Source: CAYZRY01 sp964481005
Lineage (GTDB): Bacteria > Bacillota_I > Bacilli_A > RF39 > UBA660
NCBI GenBank assembly: GCA_964481005.1
Contig: CAYZRY010000012.1
Coordinates: forward strand, 1-35,117
Reading direction: 5' to 3'
Length of the DNA stretch: 35,117 nucleotides
Below are positions 21,992 through 30,320 of this stretch, in pieces (the first letter of the stretch is position 1; each line of letters begins with the position of its first letter). A program made the position numbers and the translations under genes. The notes below the pieces were generated by a model. It had not been told where the DNA came from, did no database searches, and worked only from the letters and a program-made list of their open reading frames with translations.

Positions 21992-22022
21992 AAAAAAAGT
22001 GACTAGTCATCTAATCACTTTT
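21992..22022 (-). terminator. Terminator of parE-parC
   Basis: Minus strand 12-bp stem AAAAGTGATTAG / CTAGTCACTTTT with one G-U pair, loop ATGA, then T. The last three parC codons and its stop form the 5' arm. Confidence 0.93.
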
Positions 22023-24527
22023 AGTTTTTAAAAAATCATCAATTGTCATAAGTCTATCATCTATTTCTTTTAGTGATGGTTTACTTACAATTTTCTCTTC
22101 TTTGACTTCCTCTACTTCAACTTCGTTTTTTTCTATACTTACGACCATGAAAGCAGAGTCTATATCTTTATTACTTATTTTAGAACCAGTTGAATATCTA
22201 TCTAAAATAGGTAGTTCTGAGCTTTTGATGTAATCTAAATCATTTTCTTTCTTAAGACCAAGATGATCACTACTTCCAGTTATAAATGTATTTAGCAAGC
22301 GATGTGGATTAGTTTTGACATCTCTTATCATAAGTAGTCCGCGTTTAGCTCTTGAGCTTAGTTCAAATTCATTTAATTTGATACGTTTACCAGTCTTTTT
22401 ATCGGTAATAATGCCAATATATTCATCTTTGTCACTAAATAGATTGCTTGAGATAACCTGATCATTTTTAAGATTGATAGCTTTTACCCCAGCAGCTTTA
22501 GCCCCTACTACTGGTACTTCATTTACGTTAAAGGATAAACCATAACCTAGTTTAGTACTAATAAAGACGTATGGTGCATCGATATAGCTGGCACTGATTA
22601 CTTCGTCCTTAGCTTTTAGATTCATCGCTTTTATTGGTTTATTGTACCTACTTGCTGAGAAACTCTCTAACTTGACGGCTTTAATCATGCCTAGTTTAGT
22701 TGTCAGTAGAACGTCACGATTATTAGCAAAGTCACTAACTAGAATACAACTGATTAATACTTCGTCTTCTTCAAGCGGAACAAGATTACTGACATGTTTC
22801 CCCATATCCTTCCATAGACACTGGAAGATATCGTTAACTGGTAGGAATAAATAGTTTCCAAGGTTAGTAAAGGCAAGGACTGTCTCTAAAGTATTTGTTT
22901 TATAAATAGCGATTGGATAGTCGCCTTCTTTAATTGCAATTACATCTTTGGATGAAGAGTAACTTCGGATCGAAGAACGTTTGACATAACCATCTTTAGT
23001 AACCATGACAACGACATCTTCTTTGATGATAGTTACTTTGTTATCTAGTTTAATTTCATCAATTTCTTCGATGACAACTGATTTTCGAGCTGTTCCATAT
23101 TCTTTCTTAATCTTGCGCAGTTCATCTTTCATCAAAGCTTTTAAAGTATCTTCGTTAGCTAGTATTTCTTCTAGACCAGCGATCATAATTTCTAGTTTCT
23201 TTAGTTCTTCTTCGAGCATGACAACGTCAGTATTAGTTAATCTATAAAGTTGTAAATTGACGATAGCGGTTGCTTGAACTTCGCTAAAATCATATTCTTT
23301 GACTAAATTAGCGATTGCATCACTTTTATTTTTACTTCCTCTAATTAAGGCGATTACTTCATCGAGAATCGATAGACACTTAACTAGACCAGTTGCAATG
23401 TGATGACGCTCTCTAGCATGAGCTAAGTCAAACTCAGTACGTCTTATAATAACTTCTCTTTGATGTTCGATATAAGCATCTAAAATAGCTAAAATACCTA
23501 ATTGTTTAGGTGTTCTATTGACGATAGCTACCATGTTGTAACTAAAGTTAATCTGCAAGTCAGTATTTTTAAGTAAATAATTTAGAATAACTTCTTTATC
23601 AGCTTCTTTTTTAATATCGATAGCTATTCTAAGACCATCTTTATCAGATTCATCACGTACTTCGATAATACCATCGATCTTTTTATCAATTCTAATTTCA
23701 TCTATTTTTTTGACTAAATTAGCCTTTATAACATCAAATGGTATTTCCGTTACGATAATACTATTTTTATTCTTATCCGAAGCAAATTCTGTTTTTGAAC
23801 GAATGACAACTTTTCCGCGTCCTGTTTCAAAAGCATCTTTGATGCCTTCTTTACCCATGACTGTTCCACCAGTTGGAAAGTCTGGTCCTTTGACGATCTC
23901 CATGATTGTCTCTAAACGAGAATTAGGACTGTCGATTCGTTTGATTGTTGCATCAATAACTTCTTCTAAGTTGTGCGGCGGTATATTAGTTGCATATCCT
24001 GCACTGATTCCAGTTGATCCATTGACTAGAAGATTAGGAAATTTAGCTGGCAGCACAGTCGGTTCTACTTCGGTATCATCGAAGTTAGGAGCCATTACGA
24101 CTGTATTGCGATCTAAATCTTTAAGTAGTTCATTACTTATTTTAGATAATCTAGCCTCAGTATAACGCATAGCGGCCGCTGAGTCTCCGTCCATCGATCC
24201 ATTATTTCCTTGCATGTCGATGTAAGGGGTGTTTTGTTTCCACCACTGACTCATTCTAACCATCGCATCATAGATACTAGAATCACCGTGTGGATGGTAG
24301 TTACCCATGATATTACCGACAGTTTTAGCACTCTTACGAGGTGGTTTATCGTAGGTATTCTTCTCACGGTACATTCCGTATAGAATACGTCTTTGAACTG
24401 GTTTTAGACCATCTCTAACATCGGGGATAGCACGGTCTTGAATGATATATTTAGAATATCTTCCAAAGCGTTCACCCATTATTTCTTCGAGTGAGTAGTC
24501 ATATATTTTTTGTAGTAGATTATTCAT
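22011..24527 (-). CDS. parC: DNA topoisomerase IV subunit A
   Basis: Breakage-reunion subunit of topoisomerase IV, which unlinks daughter chromosomes. 838 residues. It has the winged-helix/tower core with the active-site Tyr122 in AAMRYTEARLS and the quinolone-determining segment HPHGDSSIYDAMVRMSQ. Ser83 and Asp87 are the sensitive-type residues. The C-terminal beta-pinwheel repeats follow (TKDGYVKRSSIRSY, TNLGNYLFLPV, TTKLGMIKAV, STKLGYGLSF). The SIYDAMVRMSQ motif and pairing with parE favour ParC over GyrA. It begins two bases after parE. A Glu/Val/Lys-rich linker and short helix form the end. Confidence 0.94.
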   Translation of the reverse strand: MNNLLQKIYDYSLEEIMGERFGRYSKYIIQDRAIPDVRDGLKPVQRRILYGMYREKNTYDKPPRKSAKTVGNIMGNYHPHGDSSIYDAMVRMSQWWKQNTPYIDMQGNNGSMDGDSAAAMRYTEARLSKISNELLKDLDRNTVVMAPNFDDTEVEPTVLPAKFPNLLVNGSTGISAGYATNIPPHNLEEVIDATIKRIDSPNSRLETIMEIVKGPDFPTGGTVMGKEGIKDAFETGRGKVVIRSKTEFASDKNKNSIIVTEIPFDVIKANLVKKIDEIRIDKKIDGIIEVRDESDKDGLRIAIDIKKEADKEVILNYLLKNTDLQINFSYNMVAIVNRTPKQLGILAILDAYIEHQREVIIRRTEFDLAHARERHHIATGLVKCLSILDEVIALIRGSKNKSDAIANLVKEYDFSEVQATAIVNLQLYRLTNTDVVMLEEELKKLEIMIAGLEEILANEDTLKALMKDELRKIKKEYGTARKSVVIEEIDEIKLDNKVTIIKEDVVVMVTKDGYVKRSSIRSYSSSKDVIAIKEGDYPIAIYKTNTLETVLAFTNLGNYLFLPVNDIFQCLWKDMGKHVSNLVPLEEDEVLISCILVSDFANNRDVLLTTKLGMIKAVKLESFSASRYNKPIKAMNLKAKDEVISASYIDAPYVFISTKLGYGLSFNVNEVPVVGAKAAGVKAINLKNDQVISSNLFSDKDEYIGIITDKKTGKRIKLNEFELSSRAKRGLLMIRDVKTNPHRLLNTFITGSSDHLGLKKENDLDYIKSSELPILDRYSTGSKISNKDIDSAFMVVSIEKNEVEVEEVKEEKIVSKPSLKEIDDRLMTIDDFLKTKSD

Positions 24528-24529
24528 CT

Positions 24530-26443
24530 TTATTCACTCCCCTCGATATTATAGTTATCTTCAAGTGAGAAGATGACATTTTCTTCAATCCAATCTTTTC
24601 GTGGATCGACAGCATCACCCATCAAAACACTGACTCTTTTTTCAACGAGCACAGCATCTTCGATAGTAACTCTAATTAAACTTCGGGTATCAGGATTCAT
24701 CGTTGTTTCAGATAACTGATGAAAGTCCATTTCTCCAAGTCCTTTATAACGCTGAATAGTGCACTGACGATCTTTGGTTTTAGCCTGCATCTCATCCATC
24801 GTATAAGCATACTCAATTTTTTTACCACAACTTATTTTAAATAGTGGTGGTAAAGCAATGTATAATTTACCATTTTCAATTAGAGGCTTCATATAGCGAT
24901 AAAAGAATGTGAGCAGTAAACACTGAATGTGCGCTCCATCATCATCGGCATCGGTCATGATAATGATCTTGTCGTATTCACAGTCTTCGATTTCAAAGTT
25001 AGGACCATAACCTGCTCCAATAGTATAGATCATTGTATTTATTTCTTCGTTTTTCAGAATATCTTCCATCGAAGCTTTTTCGGTATTGATAACTTTACCA
25101 CGCAGTGGCAAGATAGCTTGAAATTTACGATCTCTACCCTGCTTAGCTGAACCACCAGCCGAATCTCCCTCAACTAGGAAAAGTTCATTTTTCTTCTTAT
25201 TCTTAGTCTGAGCTGGAGCTAATTTACCGGATAATGTACGTTCTTTTTTATTTTGATTTTTCCCACTACGAGCATCATCTCTAGCTTTTCTAGCAACTTC
25301 CCTAGCGTTTTTACTCTTTAGAGCTTTTTCGACGATATCAGTTGCTACTTTTTTATTCTCTTCAAAAAAGAAATTTAATTTTTCAGCAACGATTGCATCG
25401 ACAATAGTTCTAGCGACAGGTGTTCCTAGTTTAGCTTTGGTCTGTCCTTCAAACTGAAGTAGTTTTTCAGGAATCTTAAGTGAAATAATTGCTGTTAAAC
25501 CCTCGCGTACATCTGATCCTTCGAAAGTCTTATCTTTACCCTTAATAAAACCTTCACGCTTAGCATAATCATTAAATACTCTTGTAAGAGCTGTTTTAAA
25601 TCCTACTTCGTGAGTTCCTCCGTCAGTTGTTTTAACATTATTGACGAATGAGACAATATTTTCATTATAGGTATCTGTATACTGAAGAGCTACATCAACT
25701 AAAATGTCATCTTTAGTCCCAGAGAAAGAAAGAACTTGATTGATAGTGTTTTTATCGTTATTTAAATAGTCGATAAAGTCCTTTAAACCCTCTTCGTAAT
25801 GATAGACATTTTCTTTATCGTTAATTTCATCTTTGATAGTAATCGTCAAGTCACCAATTAGGAAAGCTGACTCTTGCATTCTTTCACAGATAGTTGAAAA
25901 CGAAAAATCAGTAACTTGAAAAATACTGTCATCGGGCATAAAAGTAACAGATGTACCTGTCCTATTGGTGCTGGATAATTTAGTTAGTTCTTGATCTAAA
26001 TGTCCTCCATCACGAAAAGAGATTAGGTATTCCCCCTTATCGTGACGAATGATAACCTTCATCCACTTACTAAGCGCATTTACAACCGAAGCTCCAACAC
26101 CATGGAGACCTCCAGATACTTTATAGCCACTTTCTTCAAACTTACCACCAGCATGAAGAACCGTATAAATTACCTCCGGGGTACTCTTACCAGAACTATG
26201 TATTCCAACTGGTATTCCACGCCCTTCATCTTCGACAGTAATACTCTTATCTTTATTGATTGTTATTTTTATATGCTGACCAAAACCATTGATTGCTTCA
26301 TCAATGGAATTGTCGACGATTTCCCATACTAAATGGTGTAATCCCTTTTTATCAGTTGACCCGATATACATCGCTGGTCTTTTTCTAACGGCATCTAAGC
26401 CTTGTAAAATCTTAATCGATGATTCATCGTATTTAAGTGCCAT
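24530..26443 (-). CDS. parE: DNA topoisomerase IV subunit B
   Basis: ATPase subunit of topoisomerase IV. 637 residues, normal size. The GHKL ATPase has LEGLDAVRKRP-type start (LQGLDAVRKRPAMYIGS), EIVDNSIDEAI and GRGIPVG, then VSGGLHGVGASVVNALS. The TOPRIM domain has ELFLVEGDSAGGSAKQGRDRK, PLRGKVINTEKAS and the metal site TDADDDGAHI. The ParE-type AKQGRDR and immediate coupling to parC support topoisomerase IV rather than gyrase. AGGAG lies eight bases before the ATG. The promoter TTGTTT-16-TATAAT is upstream. Confidence 0.94.
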   Translation of the reverse strand: MALKYDESSIKILQGLDAVRKRPAMYIGSTDKKGLHHLVWEIVDNSIDEAINGFGQHIKITINKDKSITVEDEGRGIPVGIHSSGKSTPEVIYTVLHAGGKFEESGYKVSGGLHGVGASVVNALSKWMKVIIRHDKGEYLISFRDGGHLDQELTKLSSTNRTGTSVTFMPDDSIFQVTDFSFSTICERMQESAFLIGDLTITIKDEINDKENVYHYEEGLKDFIDYLNNDKNTINQVLSFSGTKDDILVDVALQYTDTYNENIVSFVNNVKTTDGGTHEVGFKTALTRVFNDYAKREGFIKGKDKTFEGSDVREGLTAIISLKIPEKLLQFEGQTKAKLGTPVARTIVDAIVAEKLNFFFEENKKVATDIVEKALKSKNAREVARKARDDARSGKNQNKKERTLSGKLAPAQTKNKKKNELFLVEGDSAGGSAKQGRDRKFQAILPLRGKVINTEKASMEDILKNEEINTMIYTIGAGYGPNFEIEDCEYDKIIIMTDADDDGAHIQCLLLTFFYRYMKPLIENGKLYIALPPLFKISCGKKIEYAYTMDEMQAKTKDRQCTIQRYKGLGEMDFHQLSETTMNPDTRSLIRVTIEDAVLVEKRVSVLMGDAVDPRKDWIEENVIFSLEDNYNIEGSE

Positions 26444-26461
26444 CTAACCATCTCCTAGTCA

Positions 26462-26489
26462 ATTATATCAAATATTTTAAGGTAAACAA
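26462..26489 (-). promoter_or_regulatory. Promoter of parE-parC
   Basis: Minus strand TTGTTT (26484-26489), 16 bases, TATAAT (26462-26467) with extended -10 TGA. Confidence 0.75.
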
Positions 26490-26491
26490 AG

Positions 26492-26517
26492 AAATATGAC
26501 AAGTACTTGTCATATTT
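26492..26517 (-). terminator. Terminator of the hybrid kinase gene, perfect palindrome
   Basis: A 26-base perfect inverted repeat (arm AAATATGACAAGT) directly after the stop codon, followed on the minus strand by CTTTG. The short T run makes it a modest terminator; a protein-binding site is also possible. Confidence 0.7.
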
Positions 26518-28374
26518 TTAAGCTTTAAATATCTTATCTATAACGATTTTGATTTCACTCTTACTAAAAGGTTTAGCAATATAATCAGTGAATCCCTGTT
26601 CTAGATATTTTTCTTTCGATCCAGCTATAGCATCGGCTGTCAAAGCGACAACTGGAACTTTGAAGTTAGGATTCTCTTTGAGTTTGACAAGCGTTGTTTC
26701 CCCACTCATACTAGGCATCATGATATCCATTAAAATTAGGTCGTAGGAGTTTTCTTTAACTTTAGTTAGACACTCTGCTCCACTAGTAACTGAATCGATT
26801 TGGAAACCAAAAGGATTGAGAGCTATTTTAGCTACTTTGATATTGAGTAAATTATCATCGACAATTAGAACCTTACGGTTACTGTTGACCTGATAGTCAT
26901 CTTGTAACTGCTTTTCCATTTCGACTGTGTTTAGTAGTTTGATTTCTTCGACTGGGGCTGACATACGAGATATTTTTTGTGGAACGTGAACAACAAATAT
27001 TGATCCCACTCCGTACTGACTTTTAACATTGATGTTACCACCCATCAGTTCAACTAACTTCTTAGTGATTGCAAGGCCCAGTCCTGTTCCTTCGGTGGTA
27101 GTATTACGCTCTGCATCTAGTCTCTCAAATTTTGTAAATAACTTTTCAATTTCTTCGGCTTTAATGCCTTGACCAGTATCTTGAACAGAAATCATAATAT
27201 AGGAAATATTGTTTTTATTGATACATTTGATCGTTAGAGTTATTTCCCCTTCTTTAGTATATTTAATAGCATTAGATAATAAATTAGTGACAATCTTTTT
27301 AATATTTACTTTATCACCAATTAATTCATATGGTAAGTCTGGGGCGATATATGTATTTAATTTTATATTTTTATCAAGTAACTTTGGTTTAATCATCTTG
27401 ATAGTACTATTTATTTCATCCATTGTTATGTACGGTACATCGACGATTTTTAGTTTGTTACTTTCAATTTTAGAGATATCTAGAATACCACCAATAATAT
27501 CTAGTAAAGTATTTGAAGAACTGACGATATCAGTAGCGTATTCTTTGACTTCTGGAGATAGATTATTTGTTTCTTTAATAGCATTTGAAAAACCGACGAT
27601 AGCATTAAGTGGGGTTCTAATTTCATGACTCATACTAGCCAAGAATTCACTTTTAGCTAAATTAGCGCGATCTGCTTCTTGCTTGGCAATAGTCAAGGCT
27701 TCGTTCATTTTGACATCGGGATTTTCAATTGTAAAAAACATGATATAACAAAGTAGTGCGAGAATTAAATCATAGATATTAAACTCTGGAAAACTCAAGG
27801 TAACAAGACTTAAAGCAAGGGCCATAGCAACGACAAAGAAAACTACCGAATGGCGTCTATCAAGTTTTCTAATATTGATAATGTTAACCAGCAGTGAAGC
27901 AGACATCAAAGTAATAACGGCAGCATAAGTAAAATCAACTAAAGATCCTTTCCCACTTGTCACATACTGTAATTTAACTAGTTCAAAATCTAGGAAGAAT
28001 GTTACAGCTAGAAGAGTTAAGACAAAAATAATTAGTAAAATATAAATTAGTTTAATATCTTTTCTAATTCTTTCATAACTGATAACTAAAGTATATAAAA
28101 GTAACGAAGTACAAACTAGAATCATCAAAGTAACGGATATTCTATTCAAAAAGCCTATTAGCGCAGCATATTCACTTATGACGATATGAAACTCATTGAT
28201 AGCACATATAACGTGAATAAAGGTATTTATGGCCGTAACAAGAAGCGAAGAAATTAAAACAATTTCAAAGAACTTATTCTCAATGAAATTTACTCTTCTT
28301 TTATTAAAATAGACAATATTTAAAATACTTATAAAGATTAAGCATACTAAAGGTATTTCAAATTCTAAAACCAT
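26518..28374 (-). CDS. Membrane hybrid sensor histidine kinase
   Basis: Two-component sensor with its own receiver. The first 225 or so residues hold about seven hydrophobic helices and no large extracellular loop, so the signal is probably sensed in the membrane. The kinase core follows directly: HisKA with SEFLASMSHEIRTPLNAIVG (His250), then HATPase with NLLSNAIKYT (N box), DTGQGIK and GTGLGLAITKKLVELMGG. A C-terminal receiver has VLIVDDNLLNIKVA and Asp550 in LILMDIMMP, plus the switch Lys in YIAKPF. No PAS or HAMP domain is seen. 618 residues. No separate output regulator is adjacent. AGGTGAT precedes the ATG, with an extended -10 promoter 17 bases upstream. Confidence 0.92.
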   Translation of the reverse strand: MVLEFEIPLVCLIFISILNIVYFNKRRVNFIENKFFEIVLISSLLVTAINTFIHVICAINEFHIVISEYAALIGFLNRISVTLMILVCTSLLLYTLVISYERIRKDIKLIYILLIIFVLTLLAVTFFLDFELVKLQYVTSGKGSLVDFTYAAVITLMSASLLVNIINIRKLDRRHSVVFFVVAMALALSLVTLSFPEFNIYDLILALLCYIMFFTIENPDVKMNEALTIAKQEADRANLAKSEFLASMSHEIRTPLNAIVGFSNAIKETNNLSPEVKEYATDIVSSSNTLLDIIGGILDISKIESNKLKIVDVPYITMDEINSTIKMIKPKLLDKNIKLNTYIAPDLPYELIGDKVNIKKIVTNLLSNAIKYTKEGEITLTIKCINKNNISYIMISVQDTGQGIKAEEIEKLFTKFERLDAERNTTTEGTGLGLAITKKLVELMGGNINVKSQYGVGSIFVVHVPQKISRMSAPVEEIKLLNTVEMEKQLQDDYQVNSNRKVLIVDDNLLNIKVAKIALNPFGFQIDSVTSGAECLTKVKENSYDLILMDIMMPSMSGETTLVKLKENPNFKVPVVALTADAIAGSKEKYLEQGFTDYIAKPFSKSEIKIVIDKIFKA

Positions 28375-28391
28375 ATTATCACCTATAATAA

Positions 28392-28400
28392 ATTATAGCA
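28392..28400 (-). promoter_or_regulatory. Extended -10 promoter of the hybrid kinase gene
   Basis: Minus strand TGCTATAAT just after the T run of the acyltransferase terminator; a poor -35 (ATAACA) would fall in the hairpin loop. Confidence 0.72.
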
Positions 28401-28401
28401 T

Positions 28402-28428
28402 AAAAAAAATGGATTGTTATCCATTTTT
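28402..28428 (-). terminator. Terminator of the acyltransferase gene
   Basis: Minus strand AAAAATGGAT, loop AACA, ATCCATTTTT then T. The stop codon lies at the loop side of the 5' arm. Confidence 0.9.
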
Positions 28429-29367
28429 CCAAGTTTTATTTAAAACTTTAACGACATTGTAATTATCTTCTTCTTGTCTATTTCTCTTAATTTTTAAGAG
28501 ACCTCGATCGTGTTCTAAAGGATTTAAATTATCGACAAAAGCCCAAGCATCTTCTTCGTAGATGATATTTGGATCTTTATATGTCAAGTACTCATCTTCC
28601 CAATCTGGTGTTGTCCAGTTAAATTGAAGTACTTTATCACGTTGATAATTAACCCAGTCCTGACGAGGATTATCTGATAATTCGTGACGATTTATCCTTG
28701 GTGCATACTTTTCAAGCAGTTCATAACGAAGTGTTGCCAGATTGTCTCTTAGAACCGCAGTTCCTTCTTCGACTGAATACTCGCTGACATCGAAAGGTTT
28801 ACCAAAGTTTAAATATATTTCTTTTGTCTGTGGATCTTGATAAGAACCAAGCGGAACAATTTCTTTAGCACTTCGCTTAGCTAGAATTACTGTTCCTGGA
28901 AATAGTCTATTTACTACTTTATTCTCGGTAACATTCCATGAAGCTTCAGGATAAATTAAAATACTAGATCCATTTTCAAGAATCATTTGCATTTTAGGAA
29001 GAGATTCTTTTTTACTCTTTTTATCCTTAGTATCGACAAAGATAAAACCATTTAACCATCCAGCATACATATCTGGGTTATGTTTAACTTGATCTTTAGA
29101 GTTAGTTAAAAAGTATGCATGACGATCGATAGTAACAACAGCACTAACTAAGTCATCAGGGAAAGAATGGGTCGAAGCAAAAATGTATGGCTCTCCCTTT
29201 TTTAAAGTTGGATAGTTAGTTACATGTATTTTAGAATTCTTTTCGGTGGCCATACGCATGATACCACAGACGACAGGATTGATAAATTTTCTAATTTTGA
29301 TTCCTAATTTTGAAGTGAAGTTTTCTATACTTGCATCAATCAGTTTAGGAACATATATATTTTTCAT
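28417..29367 (-). CDS. PlsC-like lysophospholipid acyltransferase
   Basis: Member of the LPLAT/PlsC superfamily, which transfers acyl chains to glycerophosphates at the membrane. It has the catalytic HX4D motif (THSFPDD, His67 and Asp72) and the second motif YPEAS (Glu141) in place of the usual EGTR. Then come FPGTVILAKRSAKEIVPLGSY and FGKPFDVS. 316 residues is longer than a typical 200-250-residue PlsC. The extra 100 C-terminal residues are charged and Trp-rich (NWTTPDWEDEYLTYKDP). The substrate is not certain. It begins three bases after the preceding unknown gene, so the two are co-transcribed. Confidence 0.85.
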   Translation of the reverse strand: MKNIYVPKLIDASIENFTSKLGIKIRKFINPVVCGIMRMATEKNSKIHVTNYPTLKKGEPYIFASTHSFPDDLVSAVVTIDRHAYFLTNSKDQVKHNPDMYAGWLNGFIFVDTKDKKSKKESLPKMQMILENGSSILIYPEASWNVTENKVVNRLFPGTVILAKRSAKEIVPLGSYQDPQTKEIYLNFGKPFDVSEYSVEEGTAVLRDNLATLRYELLEKYAPRINRHELSDNPRQDWVNYQRDKVLQFNWTTPDWEDEYLTYKDPNIIYEEDAWAFVDNLNPLEHDRGLLKIKRNRQEEDNYNVVKVLNKTWKNG

Positions 29368-29370
29368 AAA

Positions 29371-30264
29371 TTACCTTTTTAATCCAAAATCATCATCAAA
29401 AAGTGATATCTGATTTGGAGCTACTTTTTTATTGTTTTTAGTTTTAATTAGTTTTTTAACTTTTTCTGTTTCTTTGACTTCTTCATTAAGAGCCTCAAGT
29501 TTAGCTAGTTCTTCCCTAGTTTCTTTTTCTTTTCGGTATTTATTTTCAGCTAGGTAAACTGTTCTAAAGGTCTTATACGTTATTAGTTCTCTACTGATGT
29601 CACGTTCACAGTCATCCATATTTTGACTTAGATCACTATTGCAAGAAATAGCAGCTTGTCTCTTATAACGATGATATTCATTAAGTAAGTCAAGTATATG
29701 GGTATCTACCCTATTGAAGTGTCCACTATTAGCTGTATCTAAATAATATTTAAGCATATCAGGGTTGTTTAATAATTGATTTCGCAAATAGTAGAACCAG
29801 TTTCTACTTAGTTCATCTAATGTATCTATTACTGGCATTTTACGACTGCTTTCAGCGCTTCGATGATTTTTACTACGAACAGCACTAGCTATTCTAGCAA
29901 GTGTTTTATCACCAAAGATGGCTTCATTAGCCGCATAGTAATTGTTTTTATTGTATCCGACATAAGCATTGTAGATAATATCATCAGTTGGAATATGTTT
30001 GTTTGTATGATCAAAGAGTTCTTCGACTGAATTAAACTGATTAGTAATCATATCTAAAACTGCTAGTGGTAACTTTTTAATTTTTTTGTTACTACCGACT
30101 AACGTATCACTAAAACCATTTATTTTGACAAGTGTACCTTCGACCAAAGCAATAATTGGTTCAAAGTTATTAAAGTTAATACTGTAATTGATGTTTTGAC
30201 CAGCATATTTACTAGTACATACTAAATAGTACATATTATTTCCATATTCTTTTGTGTCTAACAT
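29371..30264 (-). CDS. Unknown protein with C-terminal clamp-binding-like motif
   Basis: 297 residues, not recognised. The N-terminal half looks folded (YYLVCTSKYAGQNINYSINF, then EPIIALVEGTLVKINGF). A helical middle contains three Cys (AISCNSDLSQNMDDCERD among them), a Lys/Glu-rich coiled region covers about 235-275, and a basic linker ends in NQISLFDDDFGLKR. The QISLF at residues 285-289 fits the bacterial beta sliding-clamp-binding pattern (Q-x-[SD]-L-F), placed at the end of a flexible tail as in known clamp partners. AAGGGGG precedes the ATG and an extended -10 promoter is upstream. It is co-transcribed with the acyltransferase, and priA lies upstream. Confidence 0.75.
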   Translation of the reverse strand: MLDTKEYGNNMYYLVCTSKYAGQNINYSINFNNFEPIIALVEGTLVKINGFSDTLVGSNKKIKKLPLAVLDMITNQFNSVEELFDHTNKHIPTDDIIYNAYVGYNKNNYYAANEAIFGDKTLARIASAVRSKNHRSAESSRKMPVIDTLDELSRNWFYYLRNQLLNNPDMLKYYLDTANSGHFNRVDTHILDLLNEYHRYKRQAAISCNSDLSQNMDDCERDISRELITYKTFRTVYLAENKYRKEKETREELAKLEALNEEVKETEKVKKLIKTKNNKKVAPNQISLFDDDFGLKR

Positions 30265-30289
30265 TTATATTCCCCCTTAAACTGGCTAC

Positions 30290-30298
30290 ATTATAGCA
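30290..30298 (-). promoter_or_regulatory. Extended -10 promoter of the unknown gene and acyltransferase
   Basis: Minus strand TGCTATAAT; a TTTACT (30313-30318) at 17 bases could serve as -35. Confidence 0.75.
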
Positions 30299-30320
30299 CA
30301 TTTTGCTCAAAAAGTAAAGT

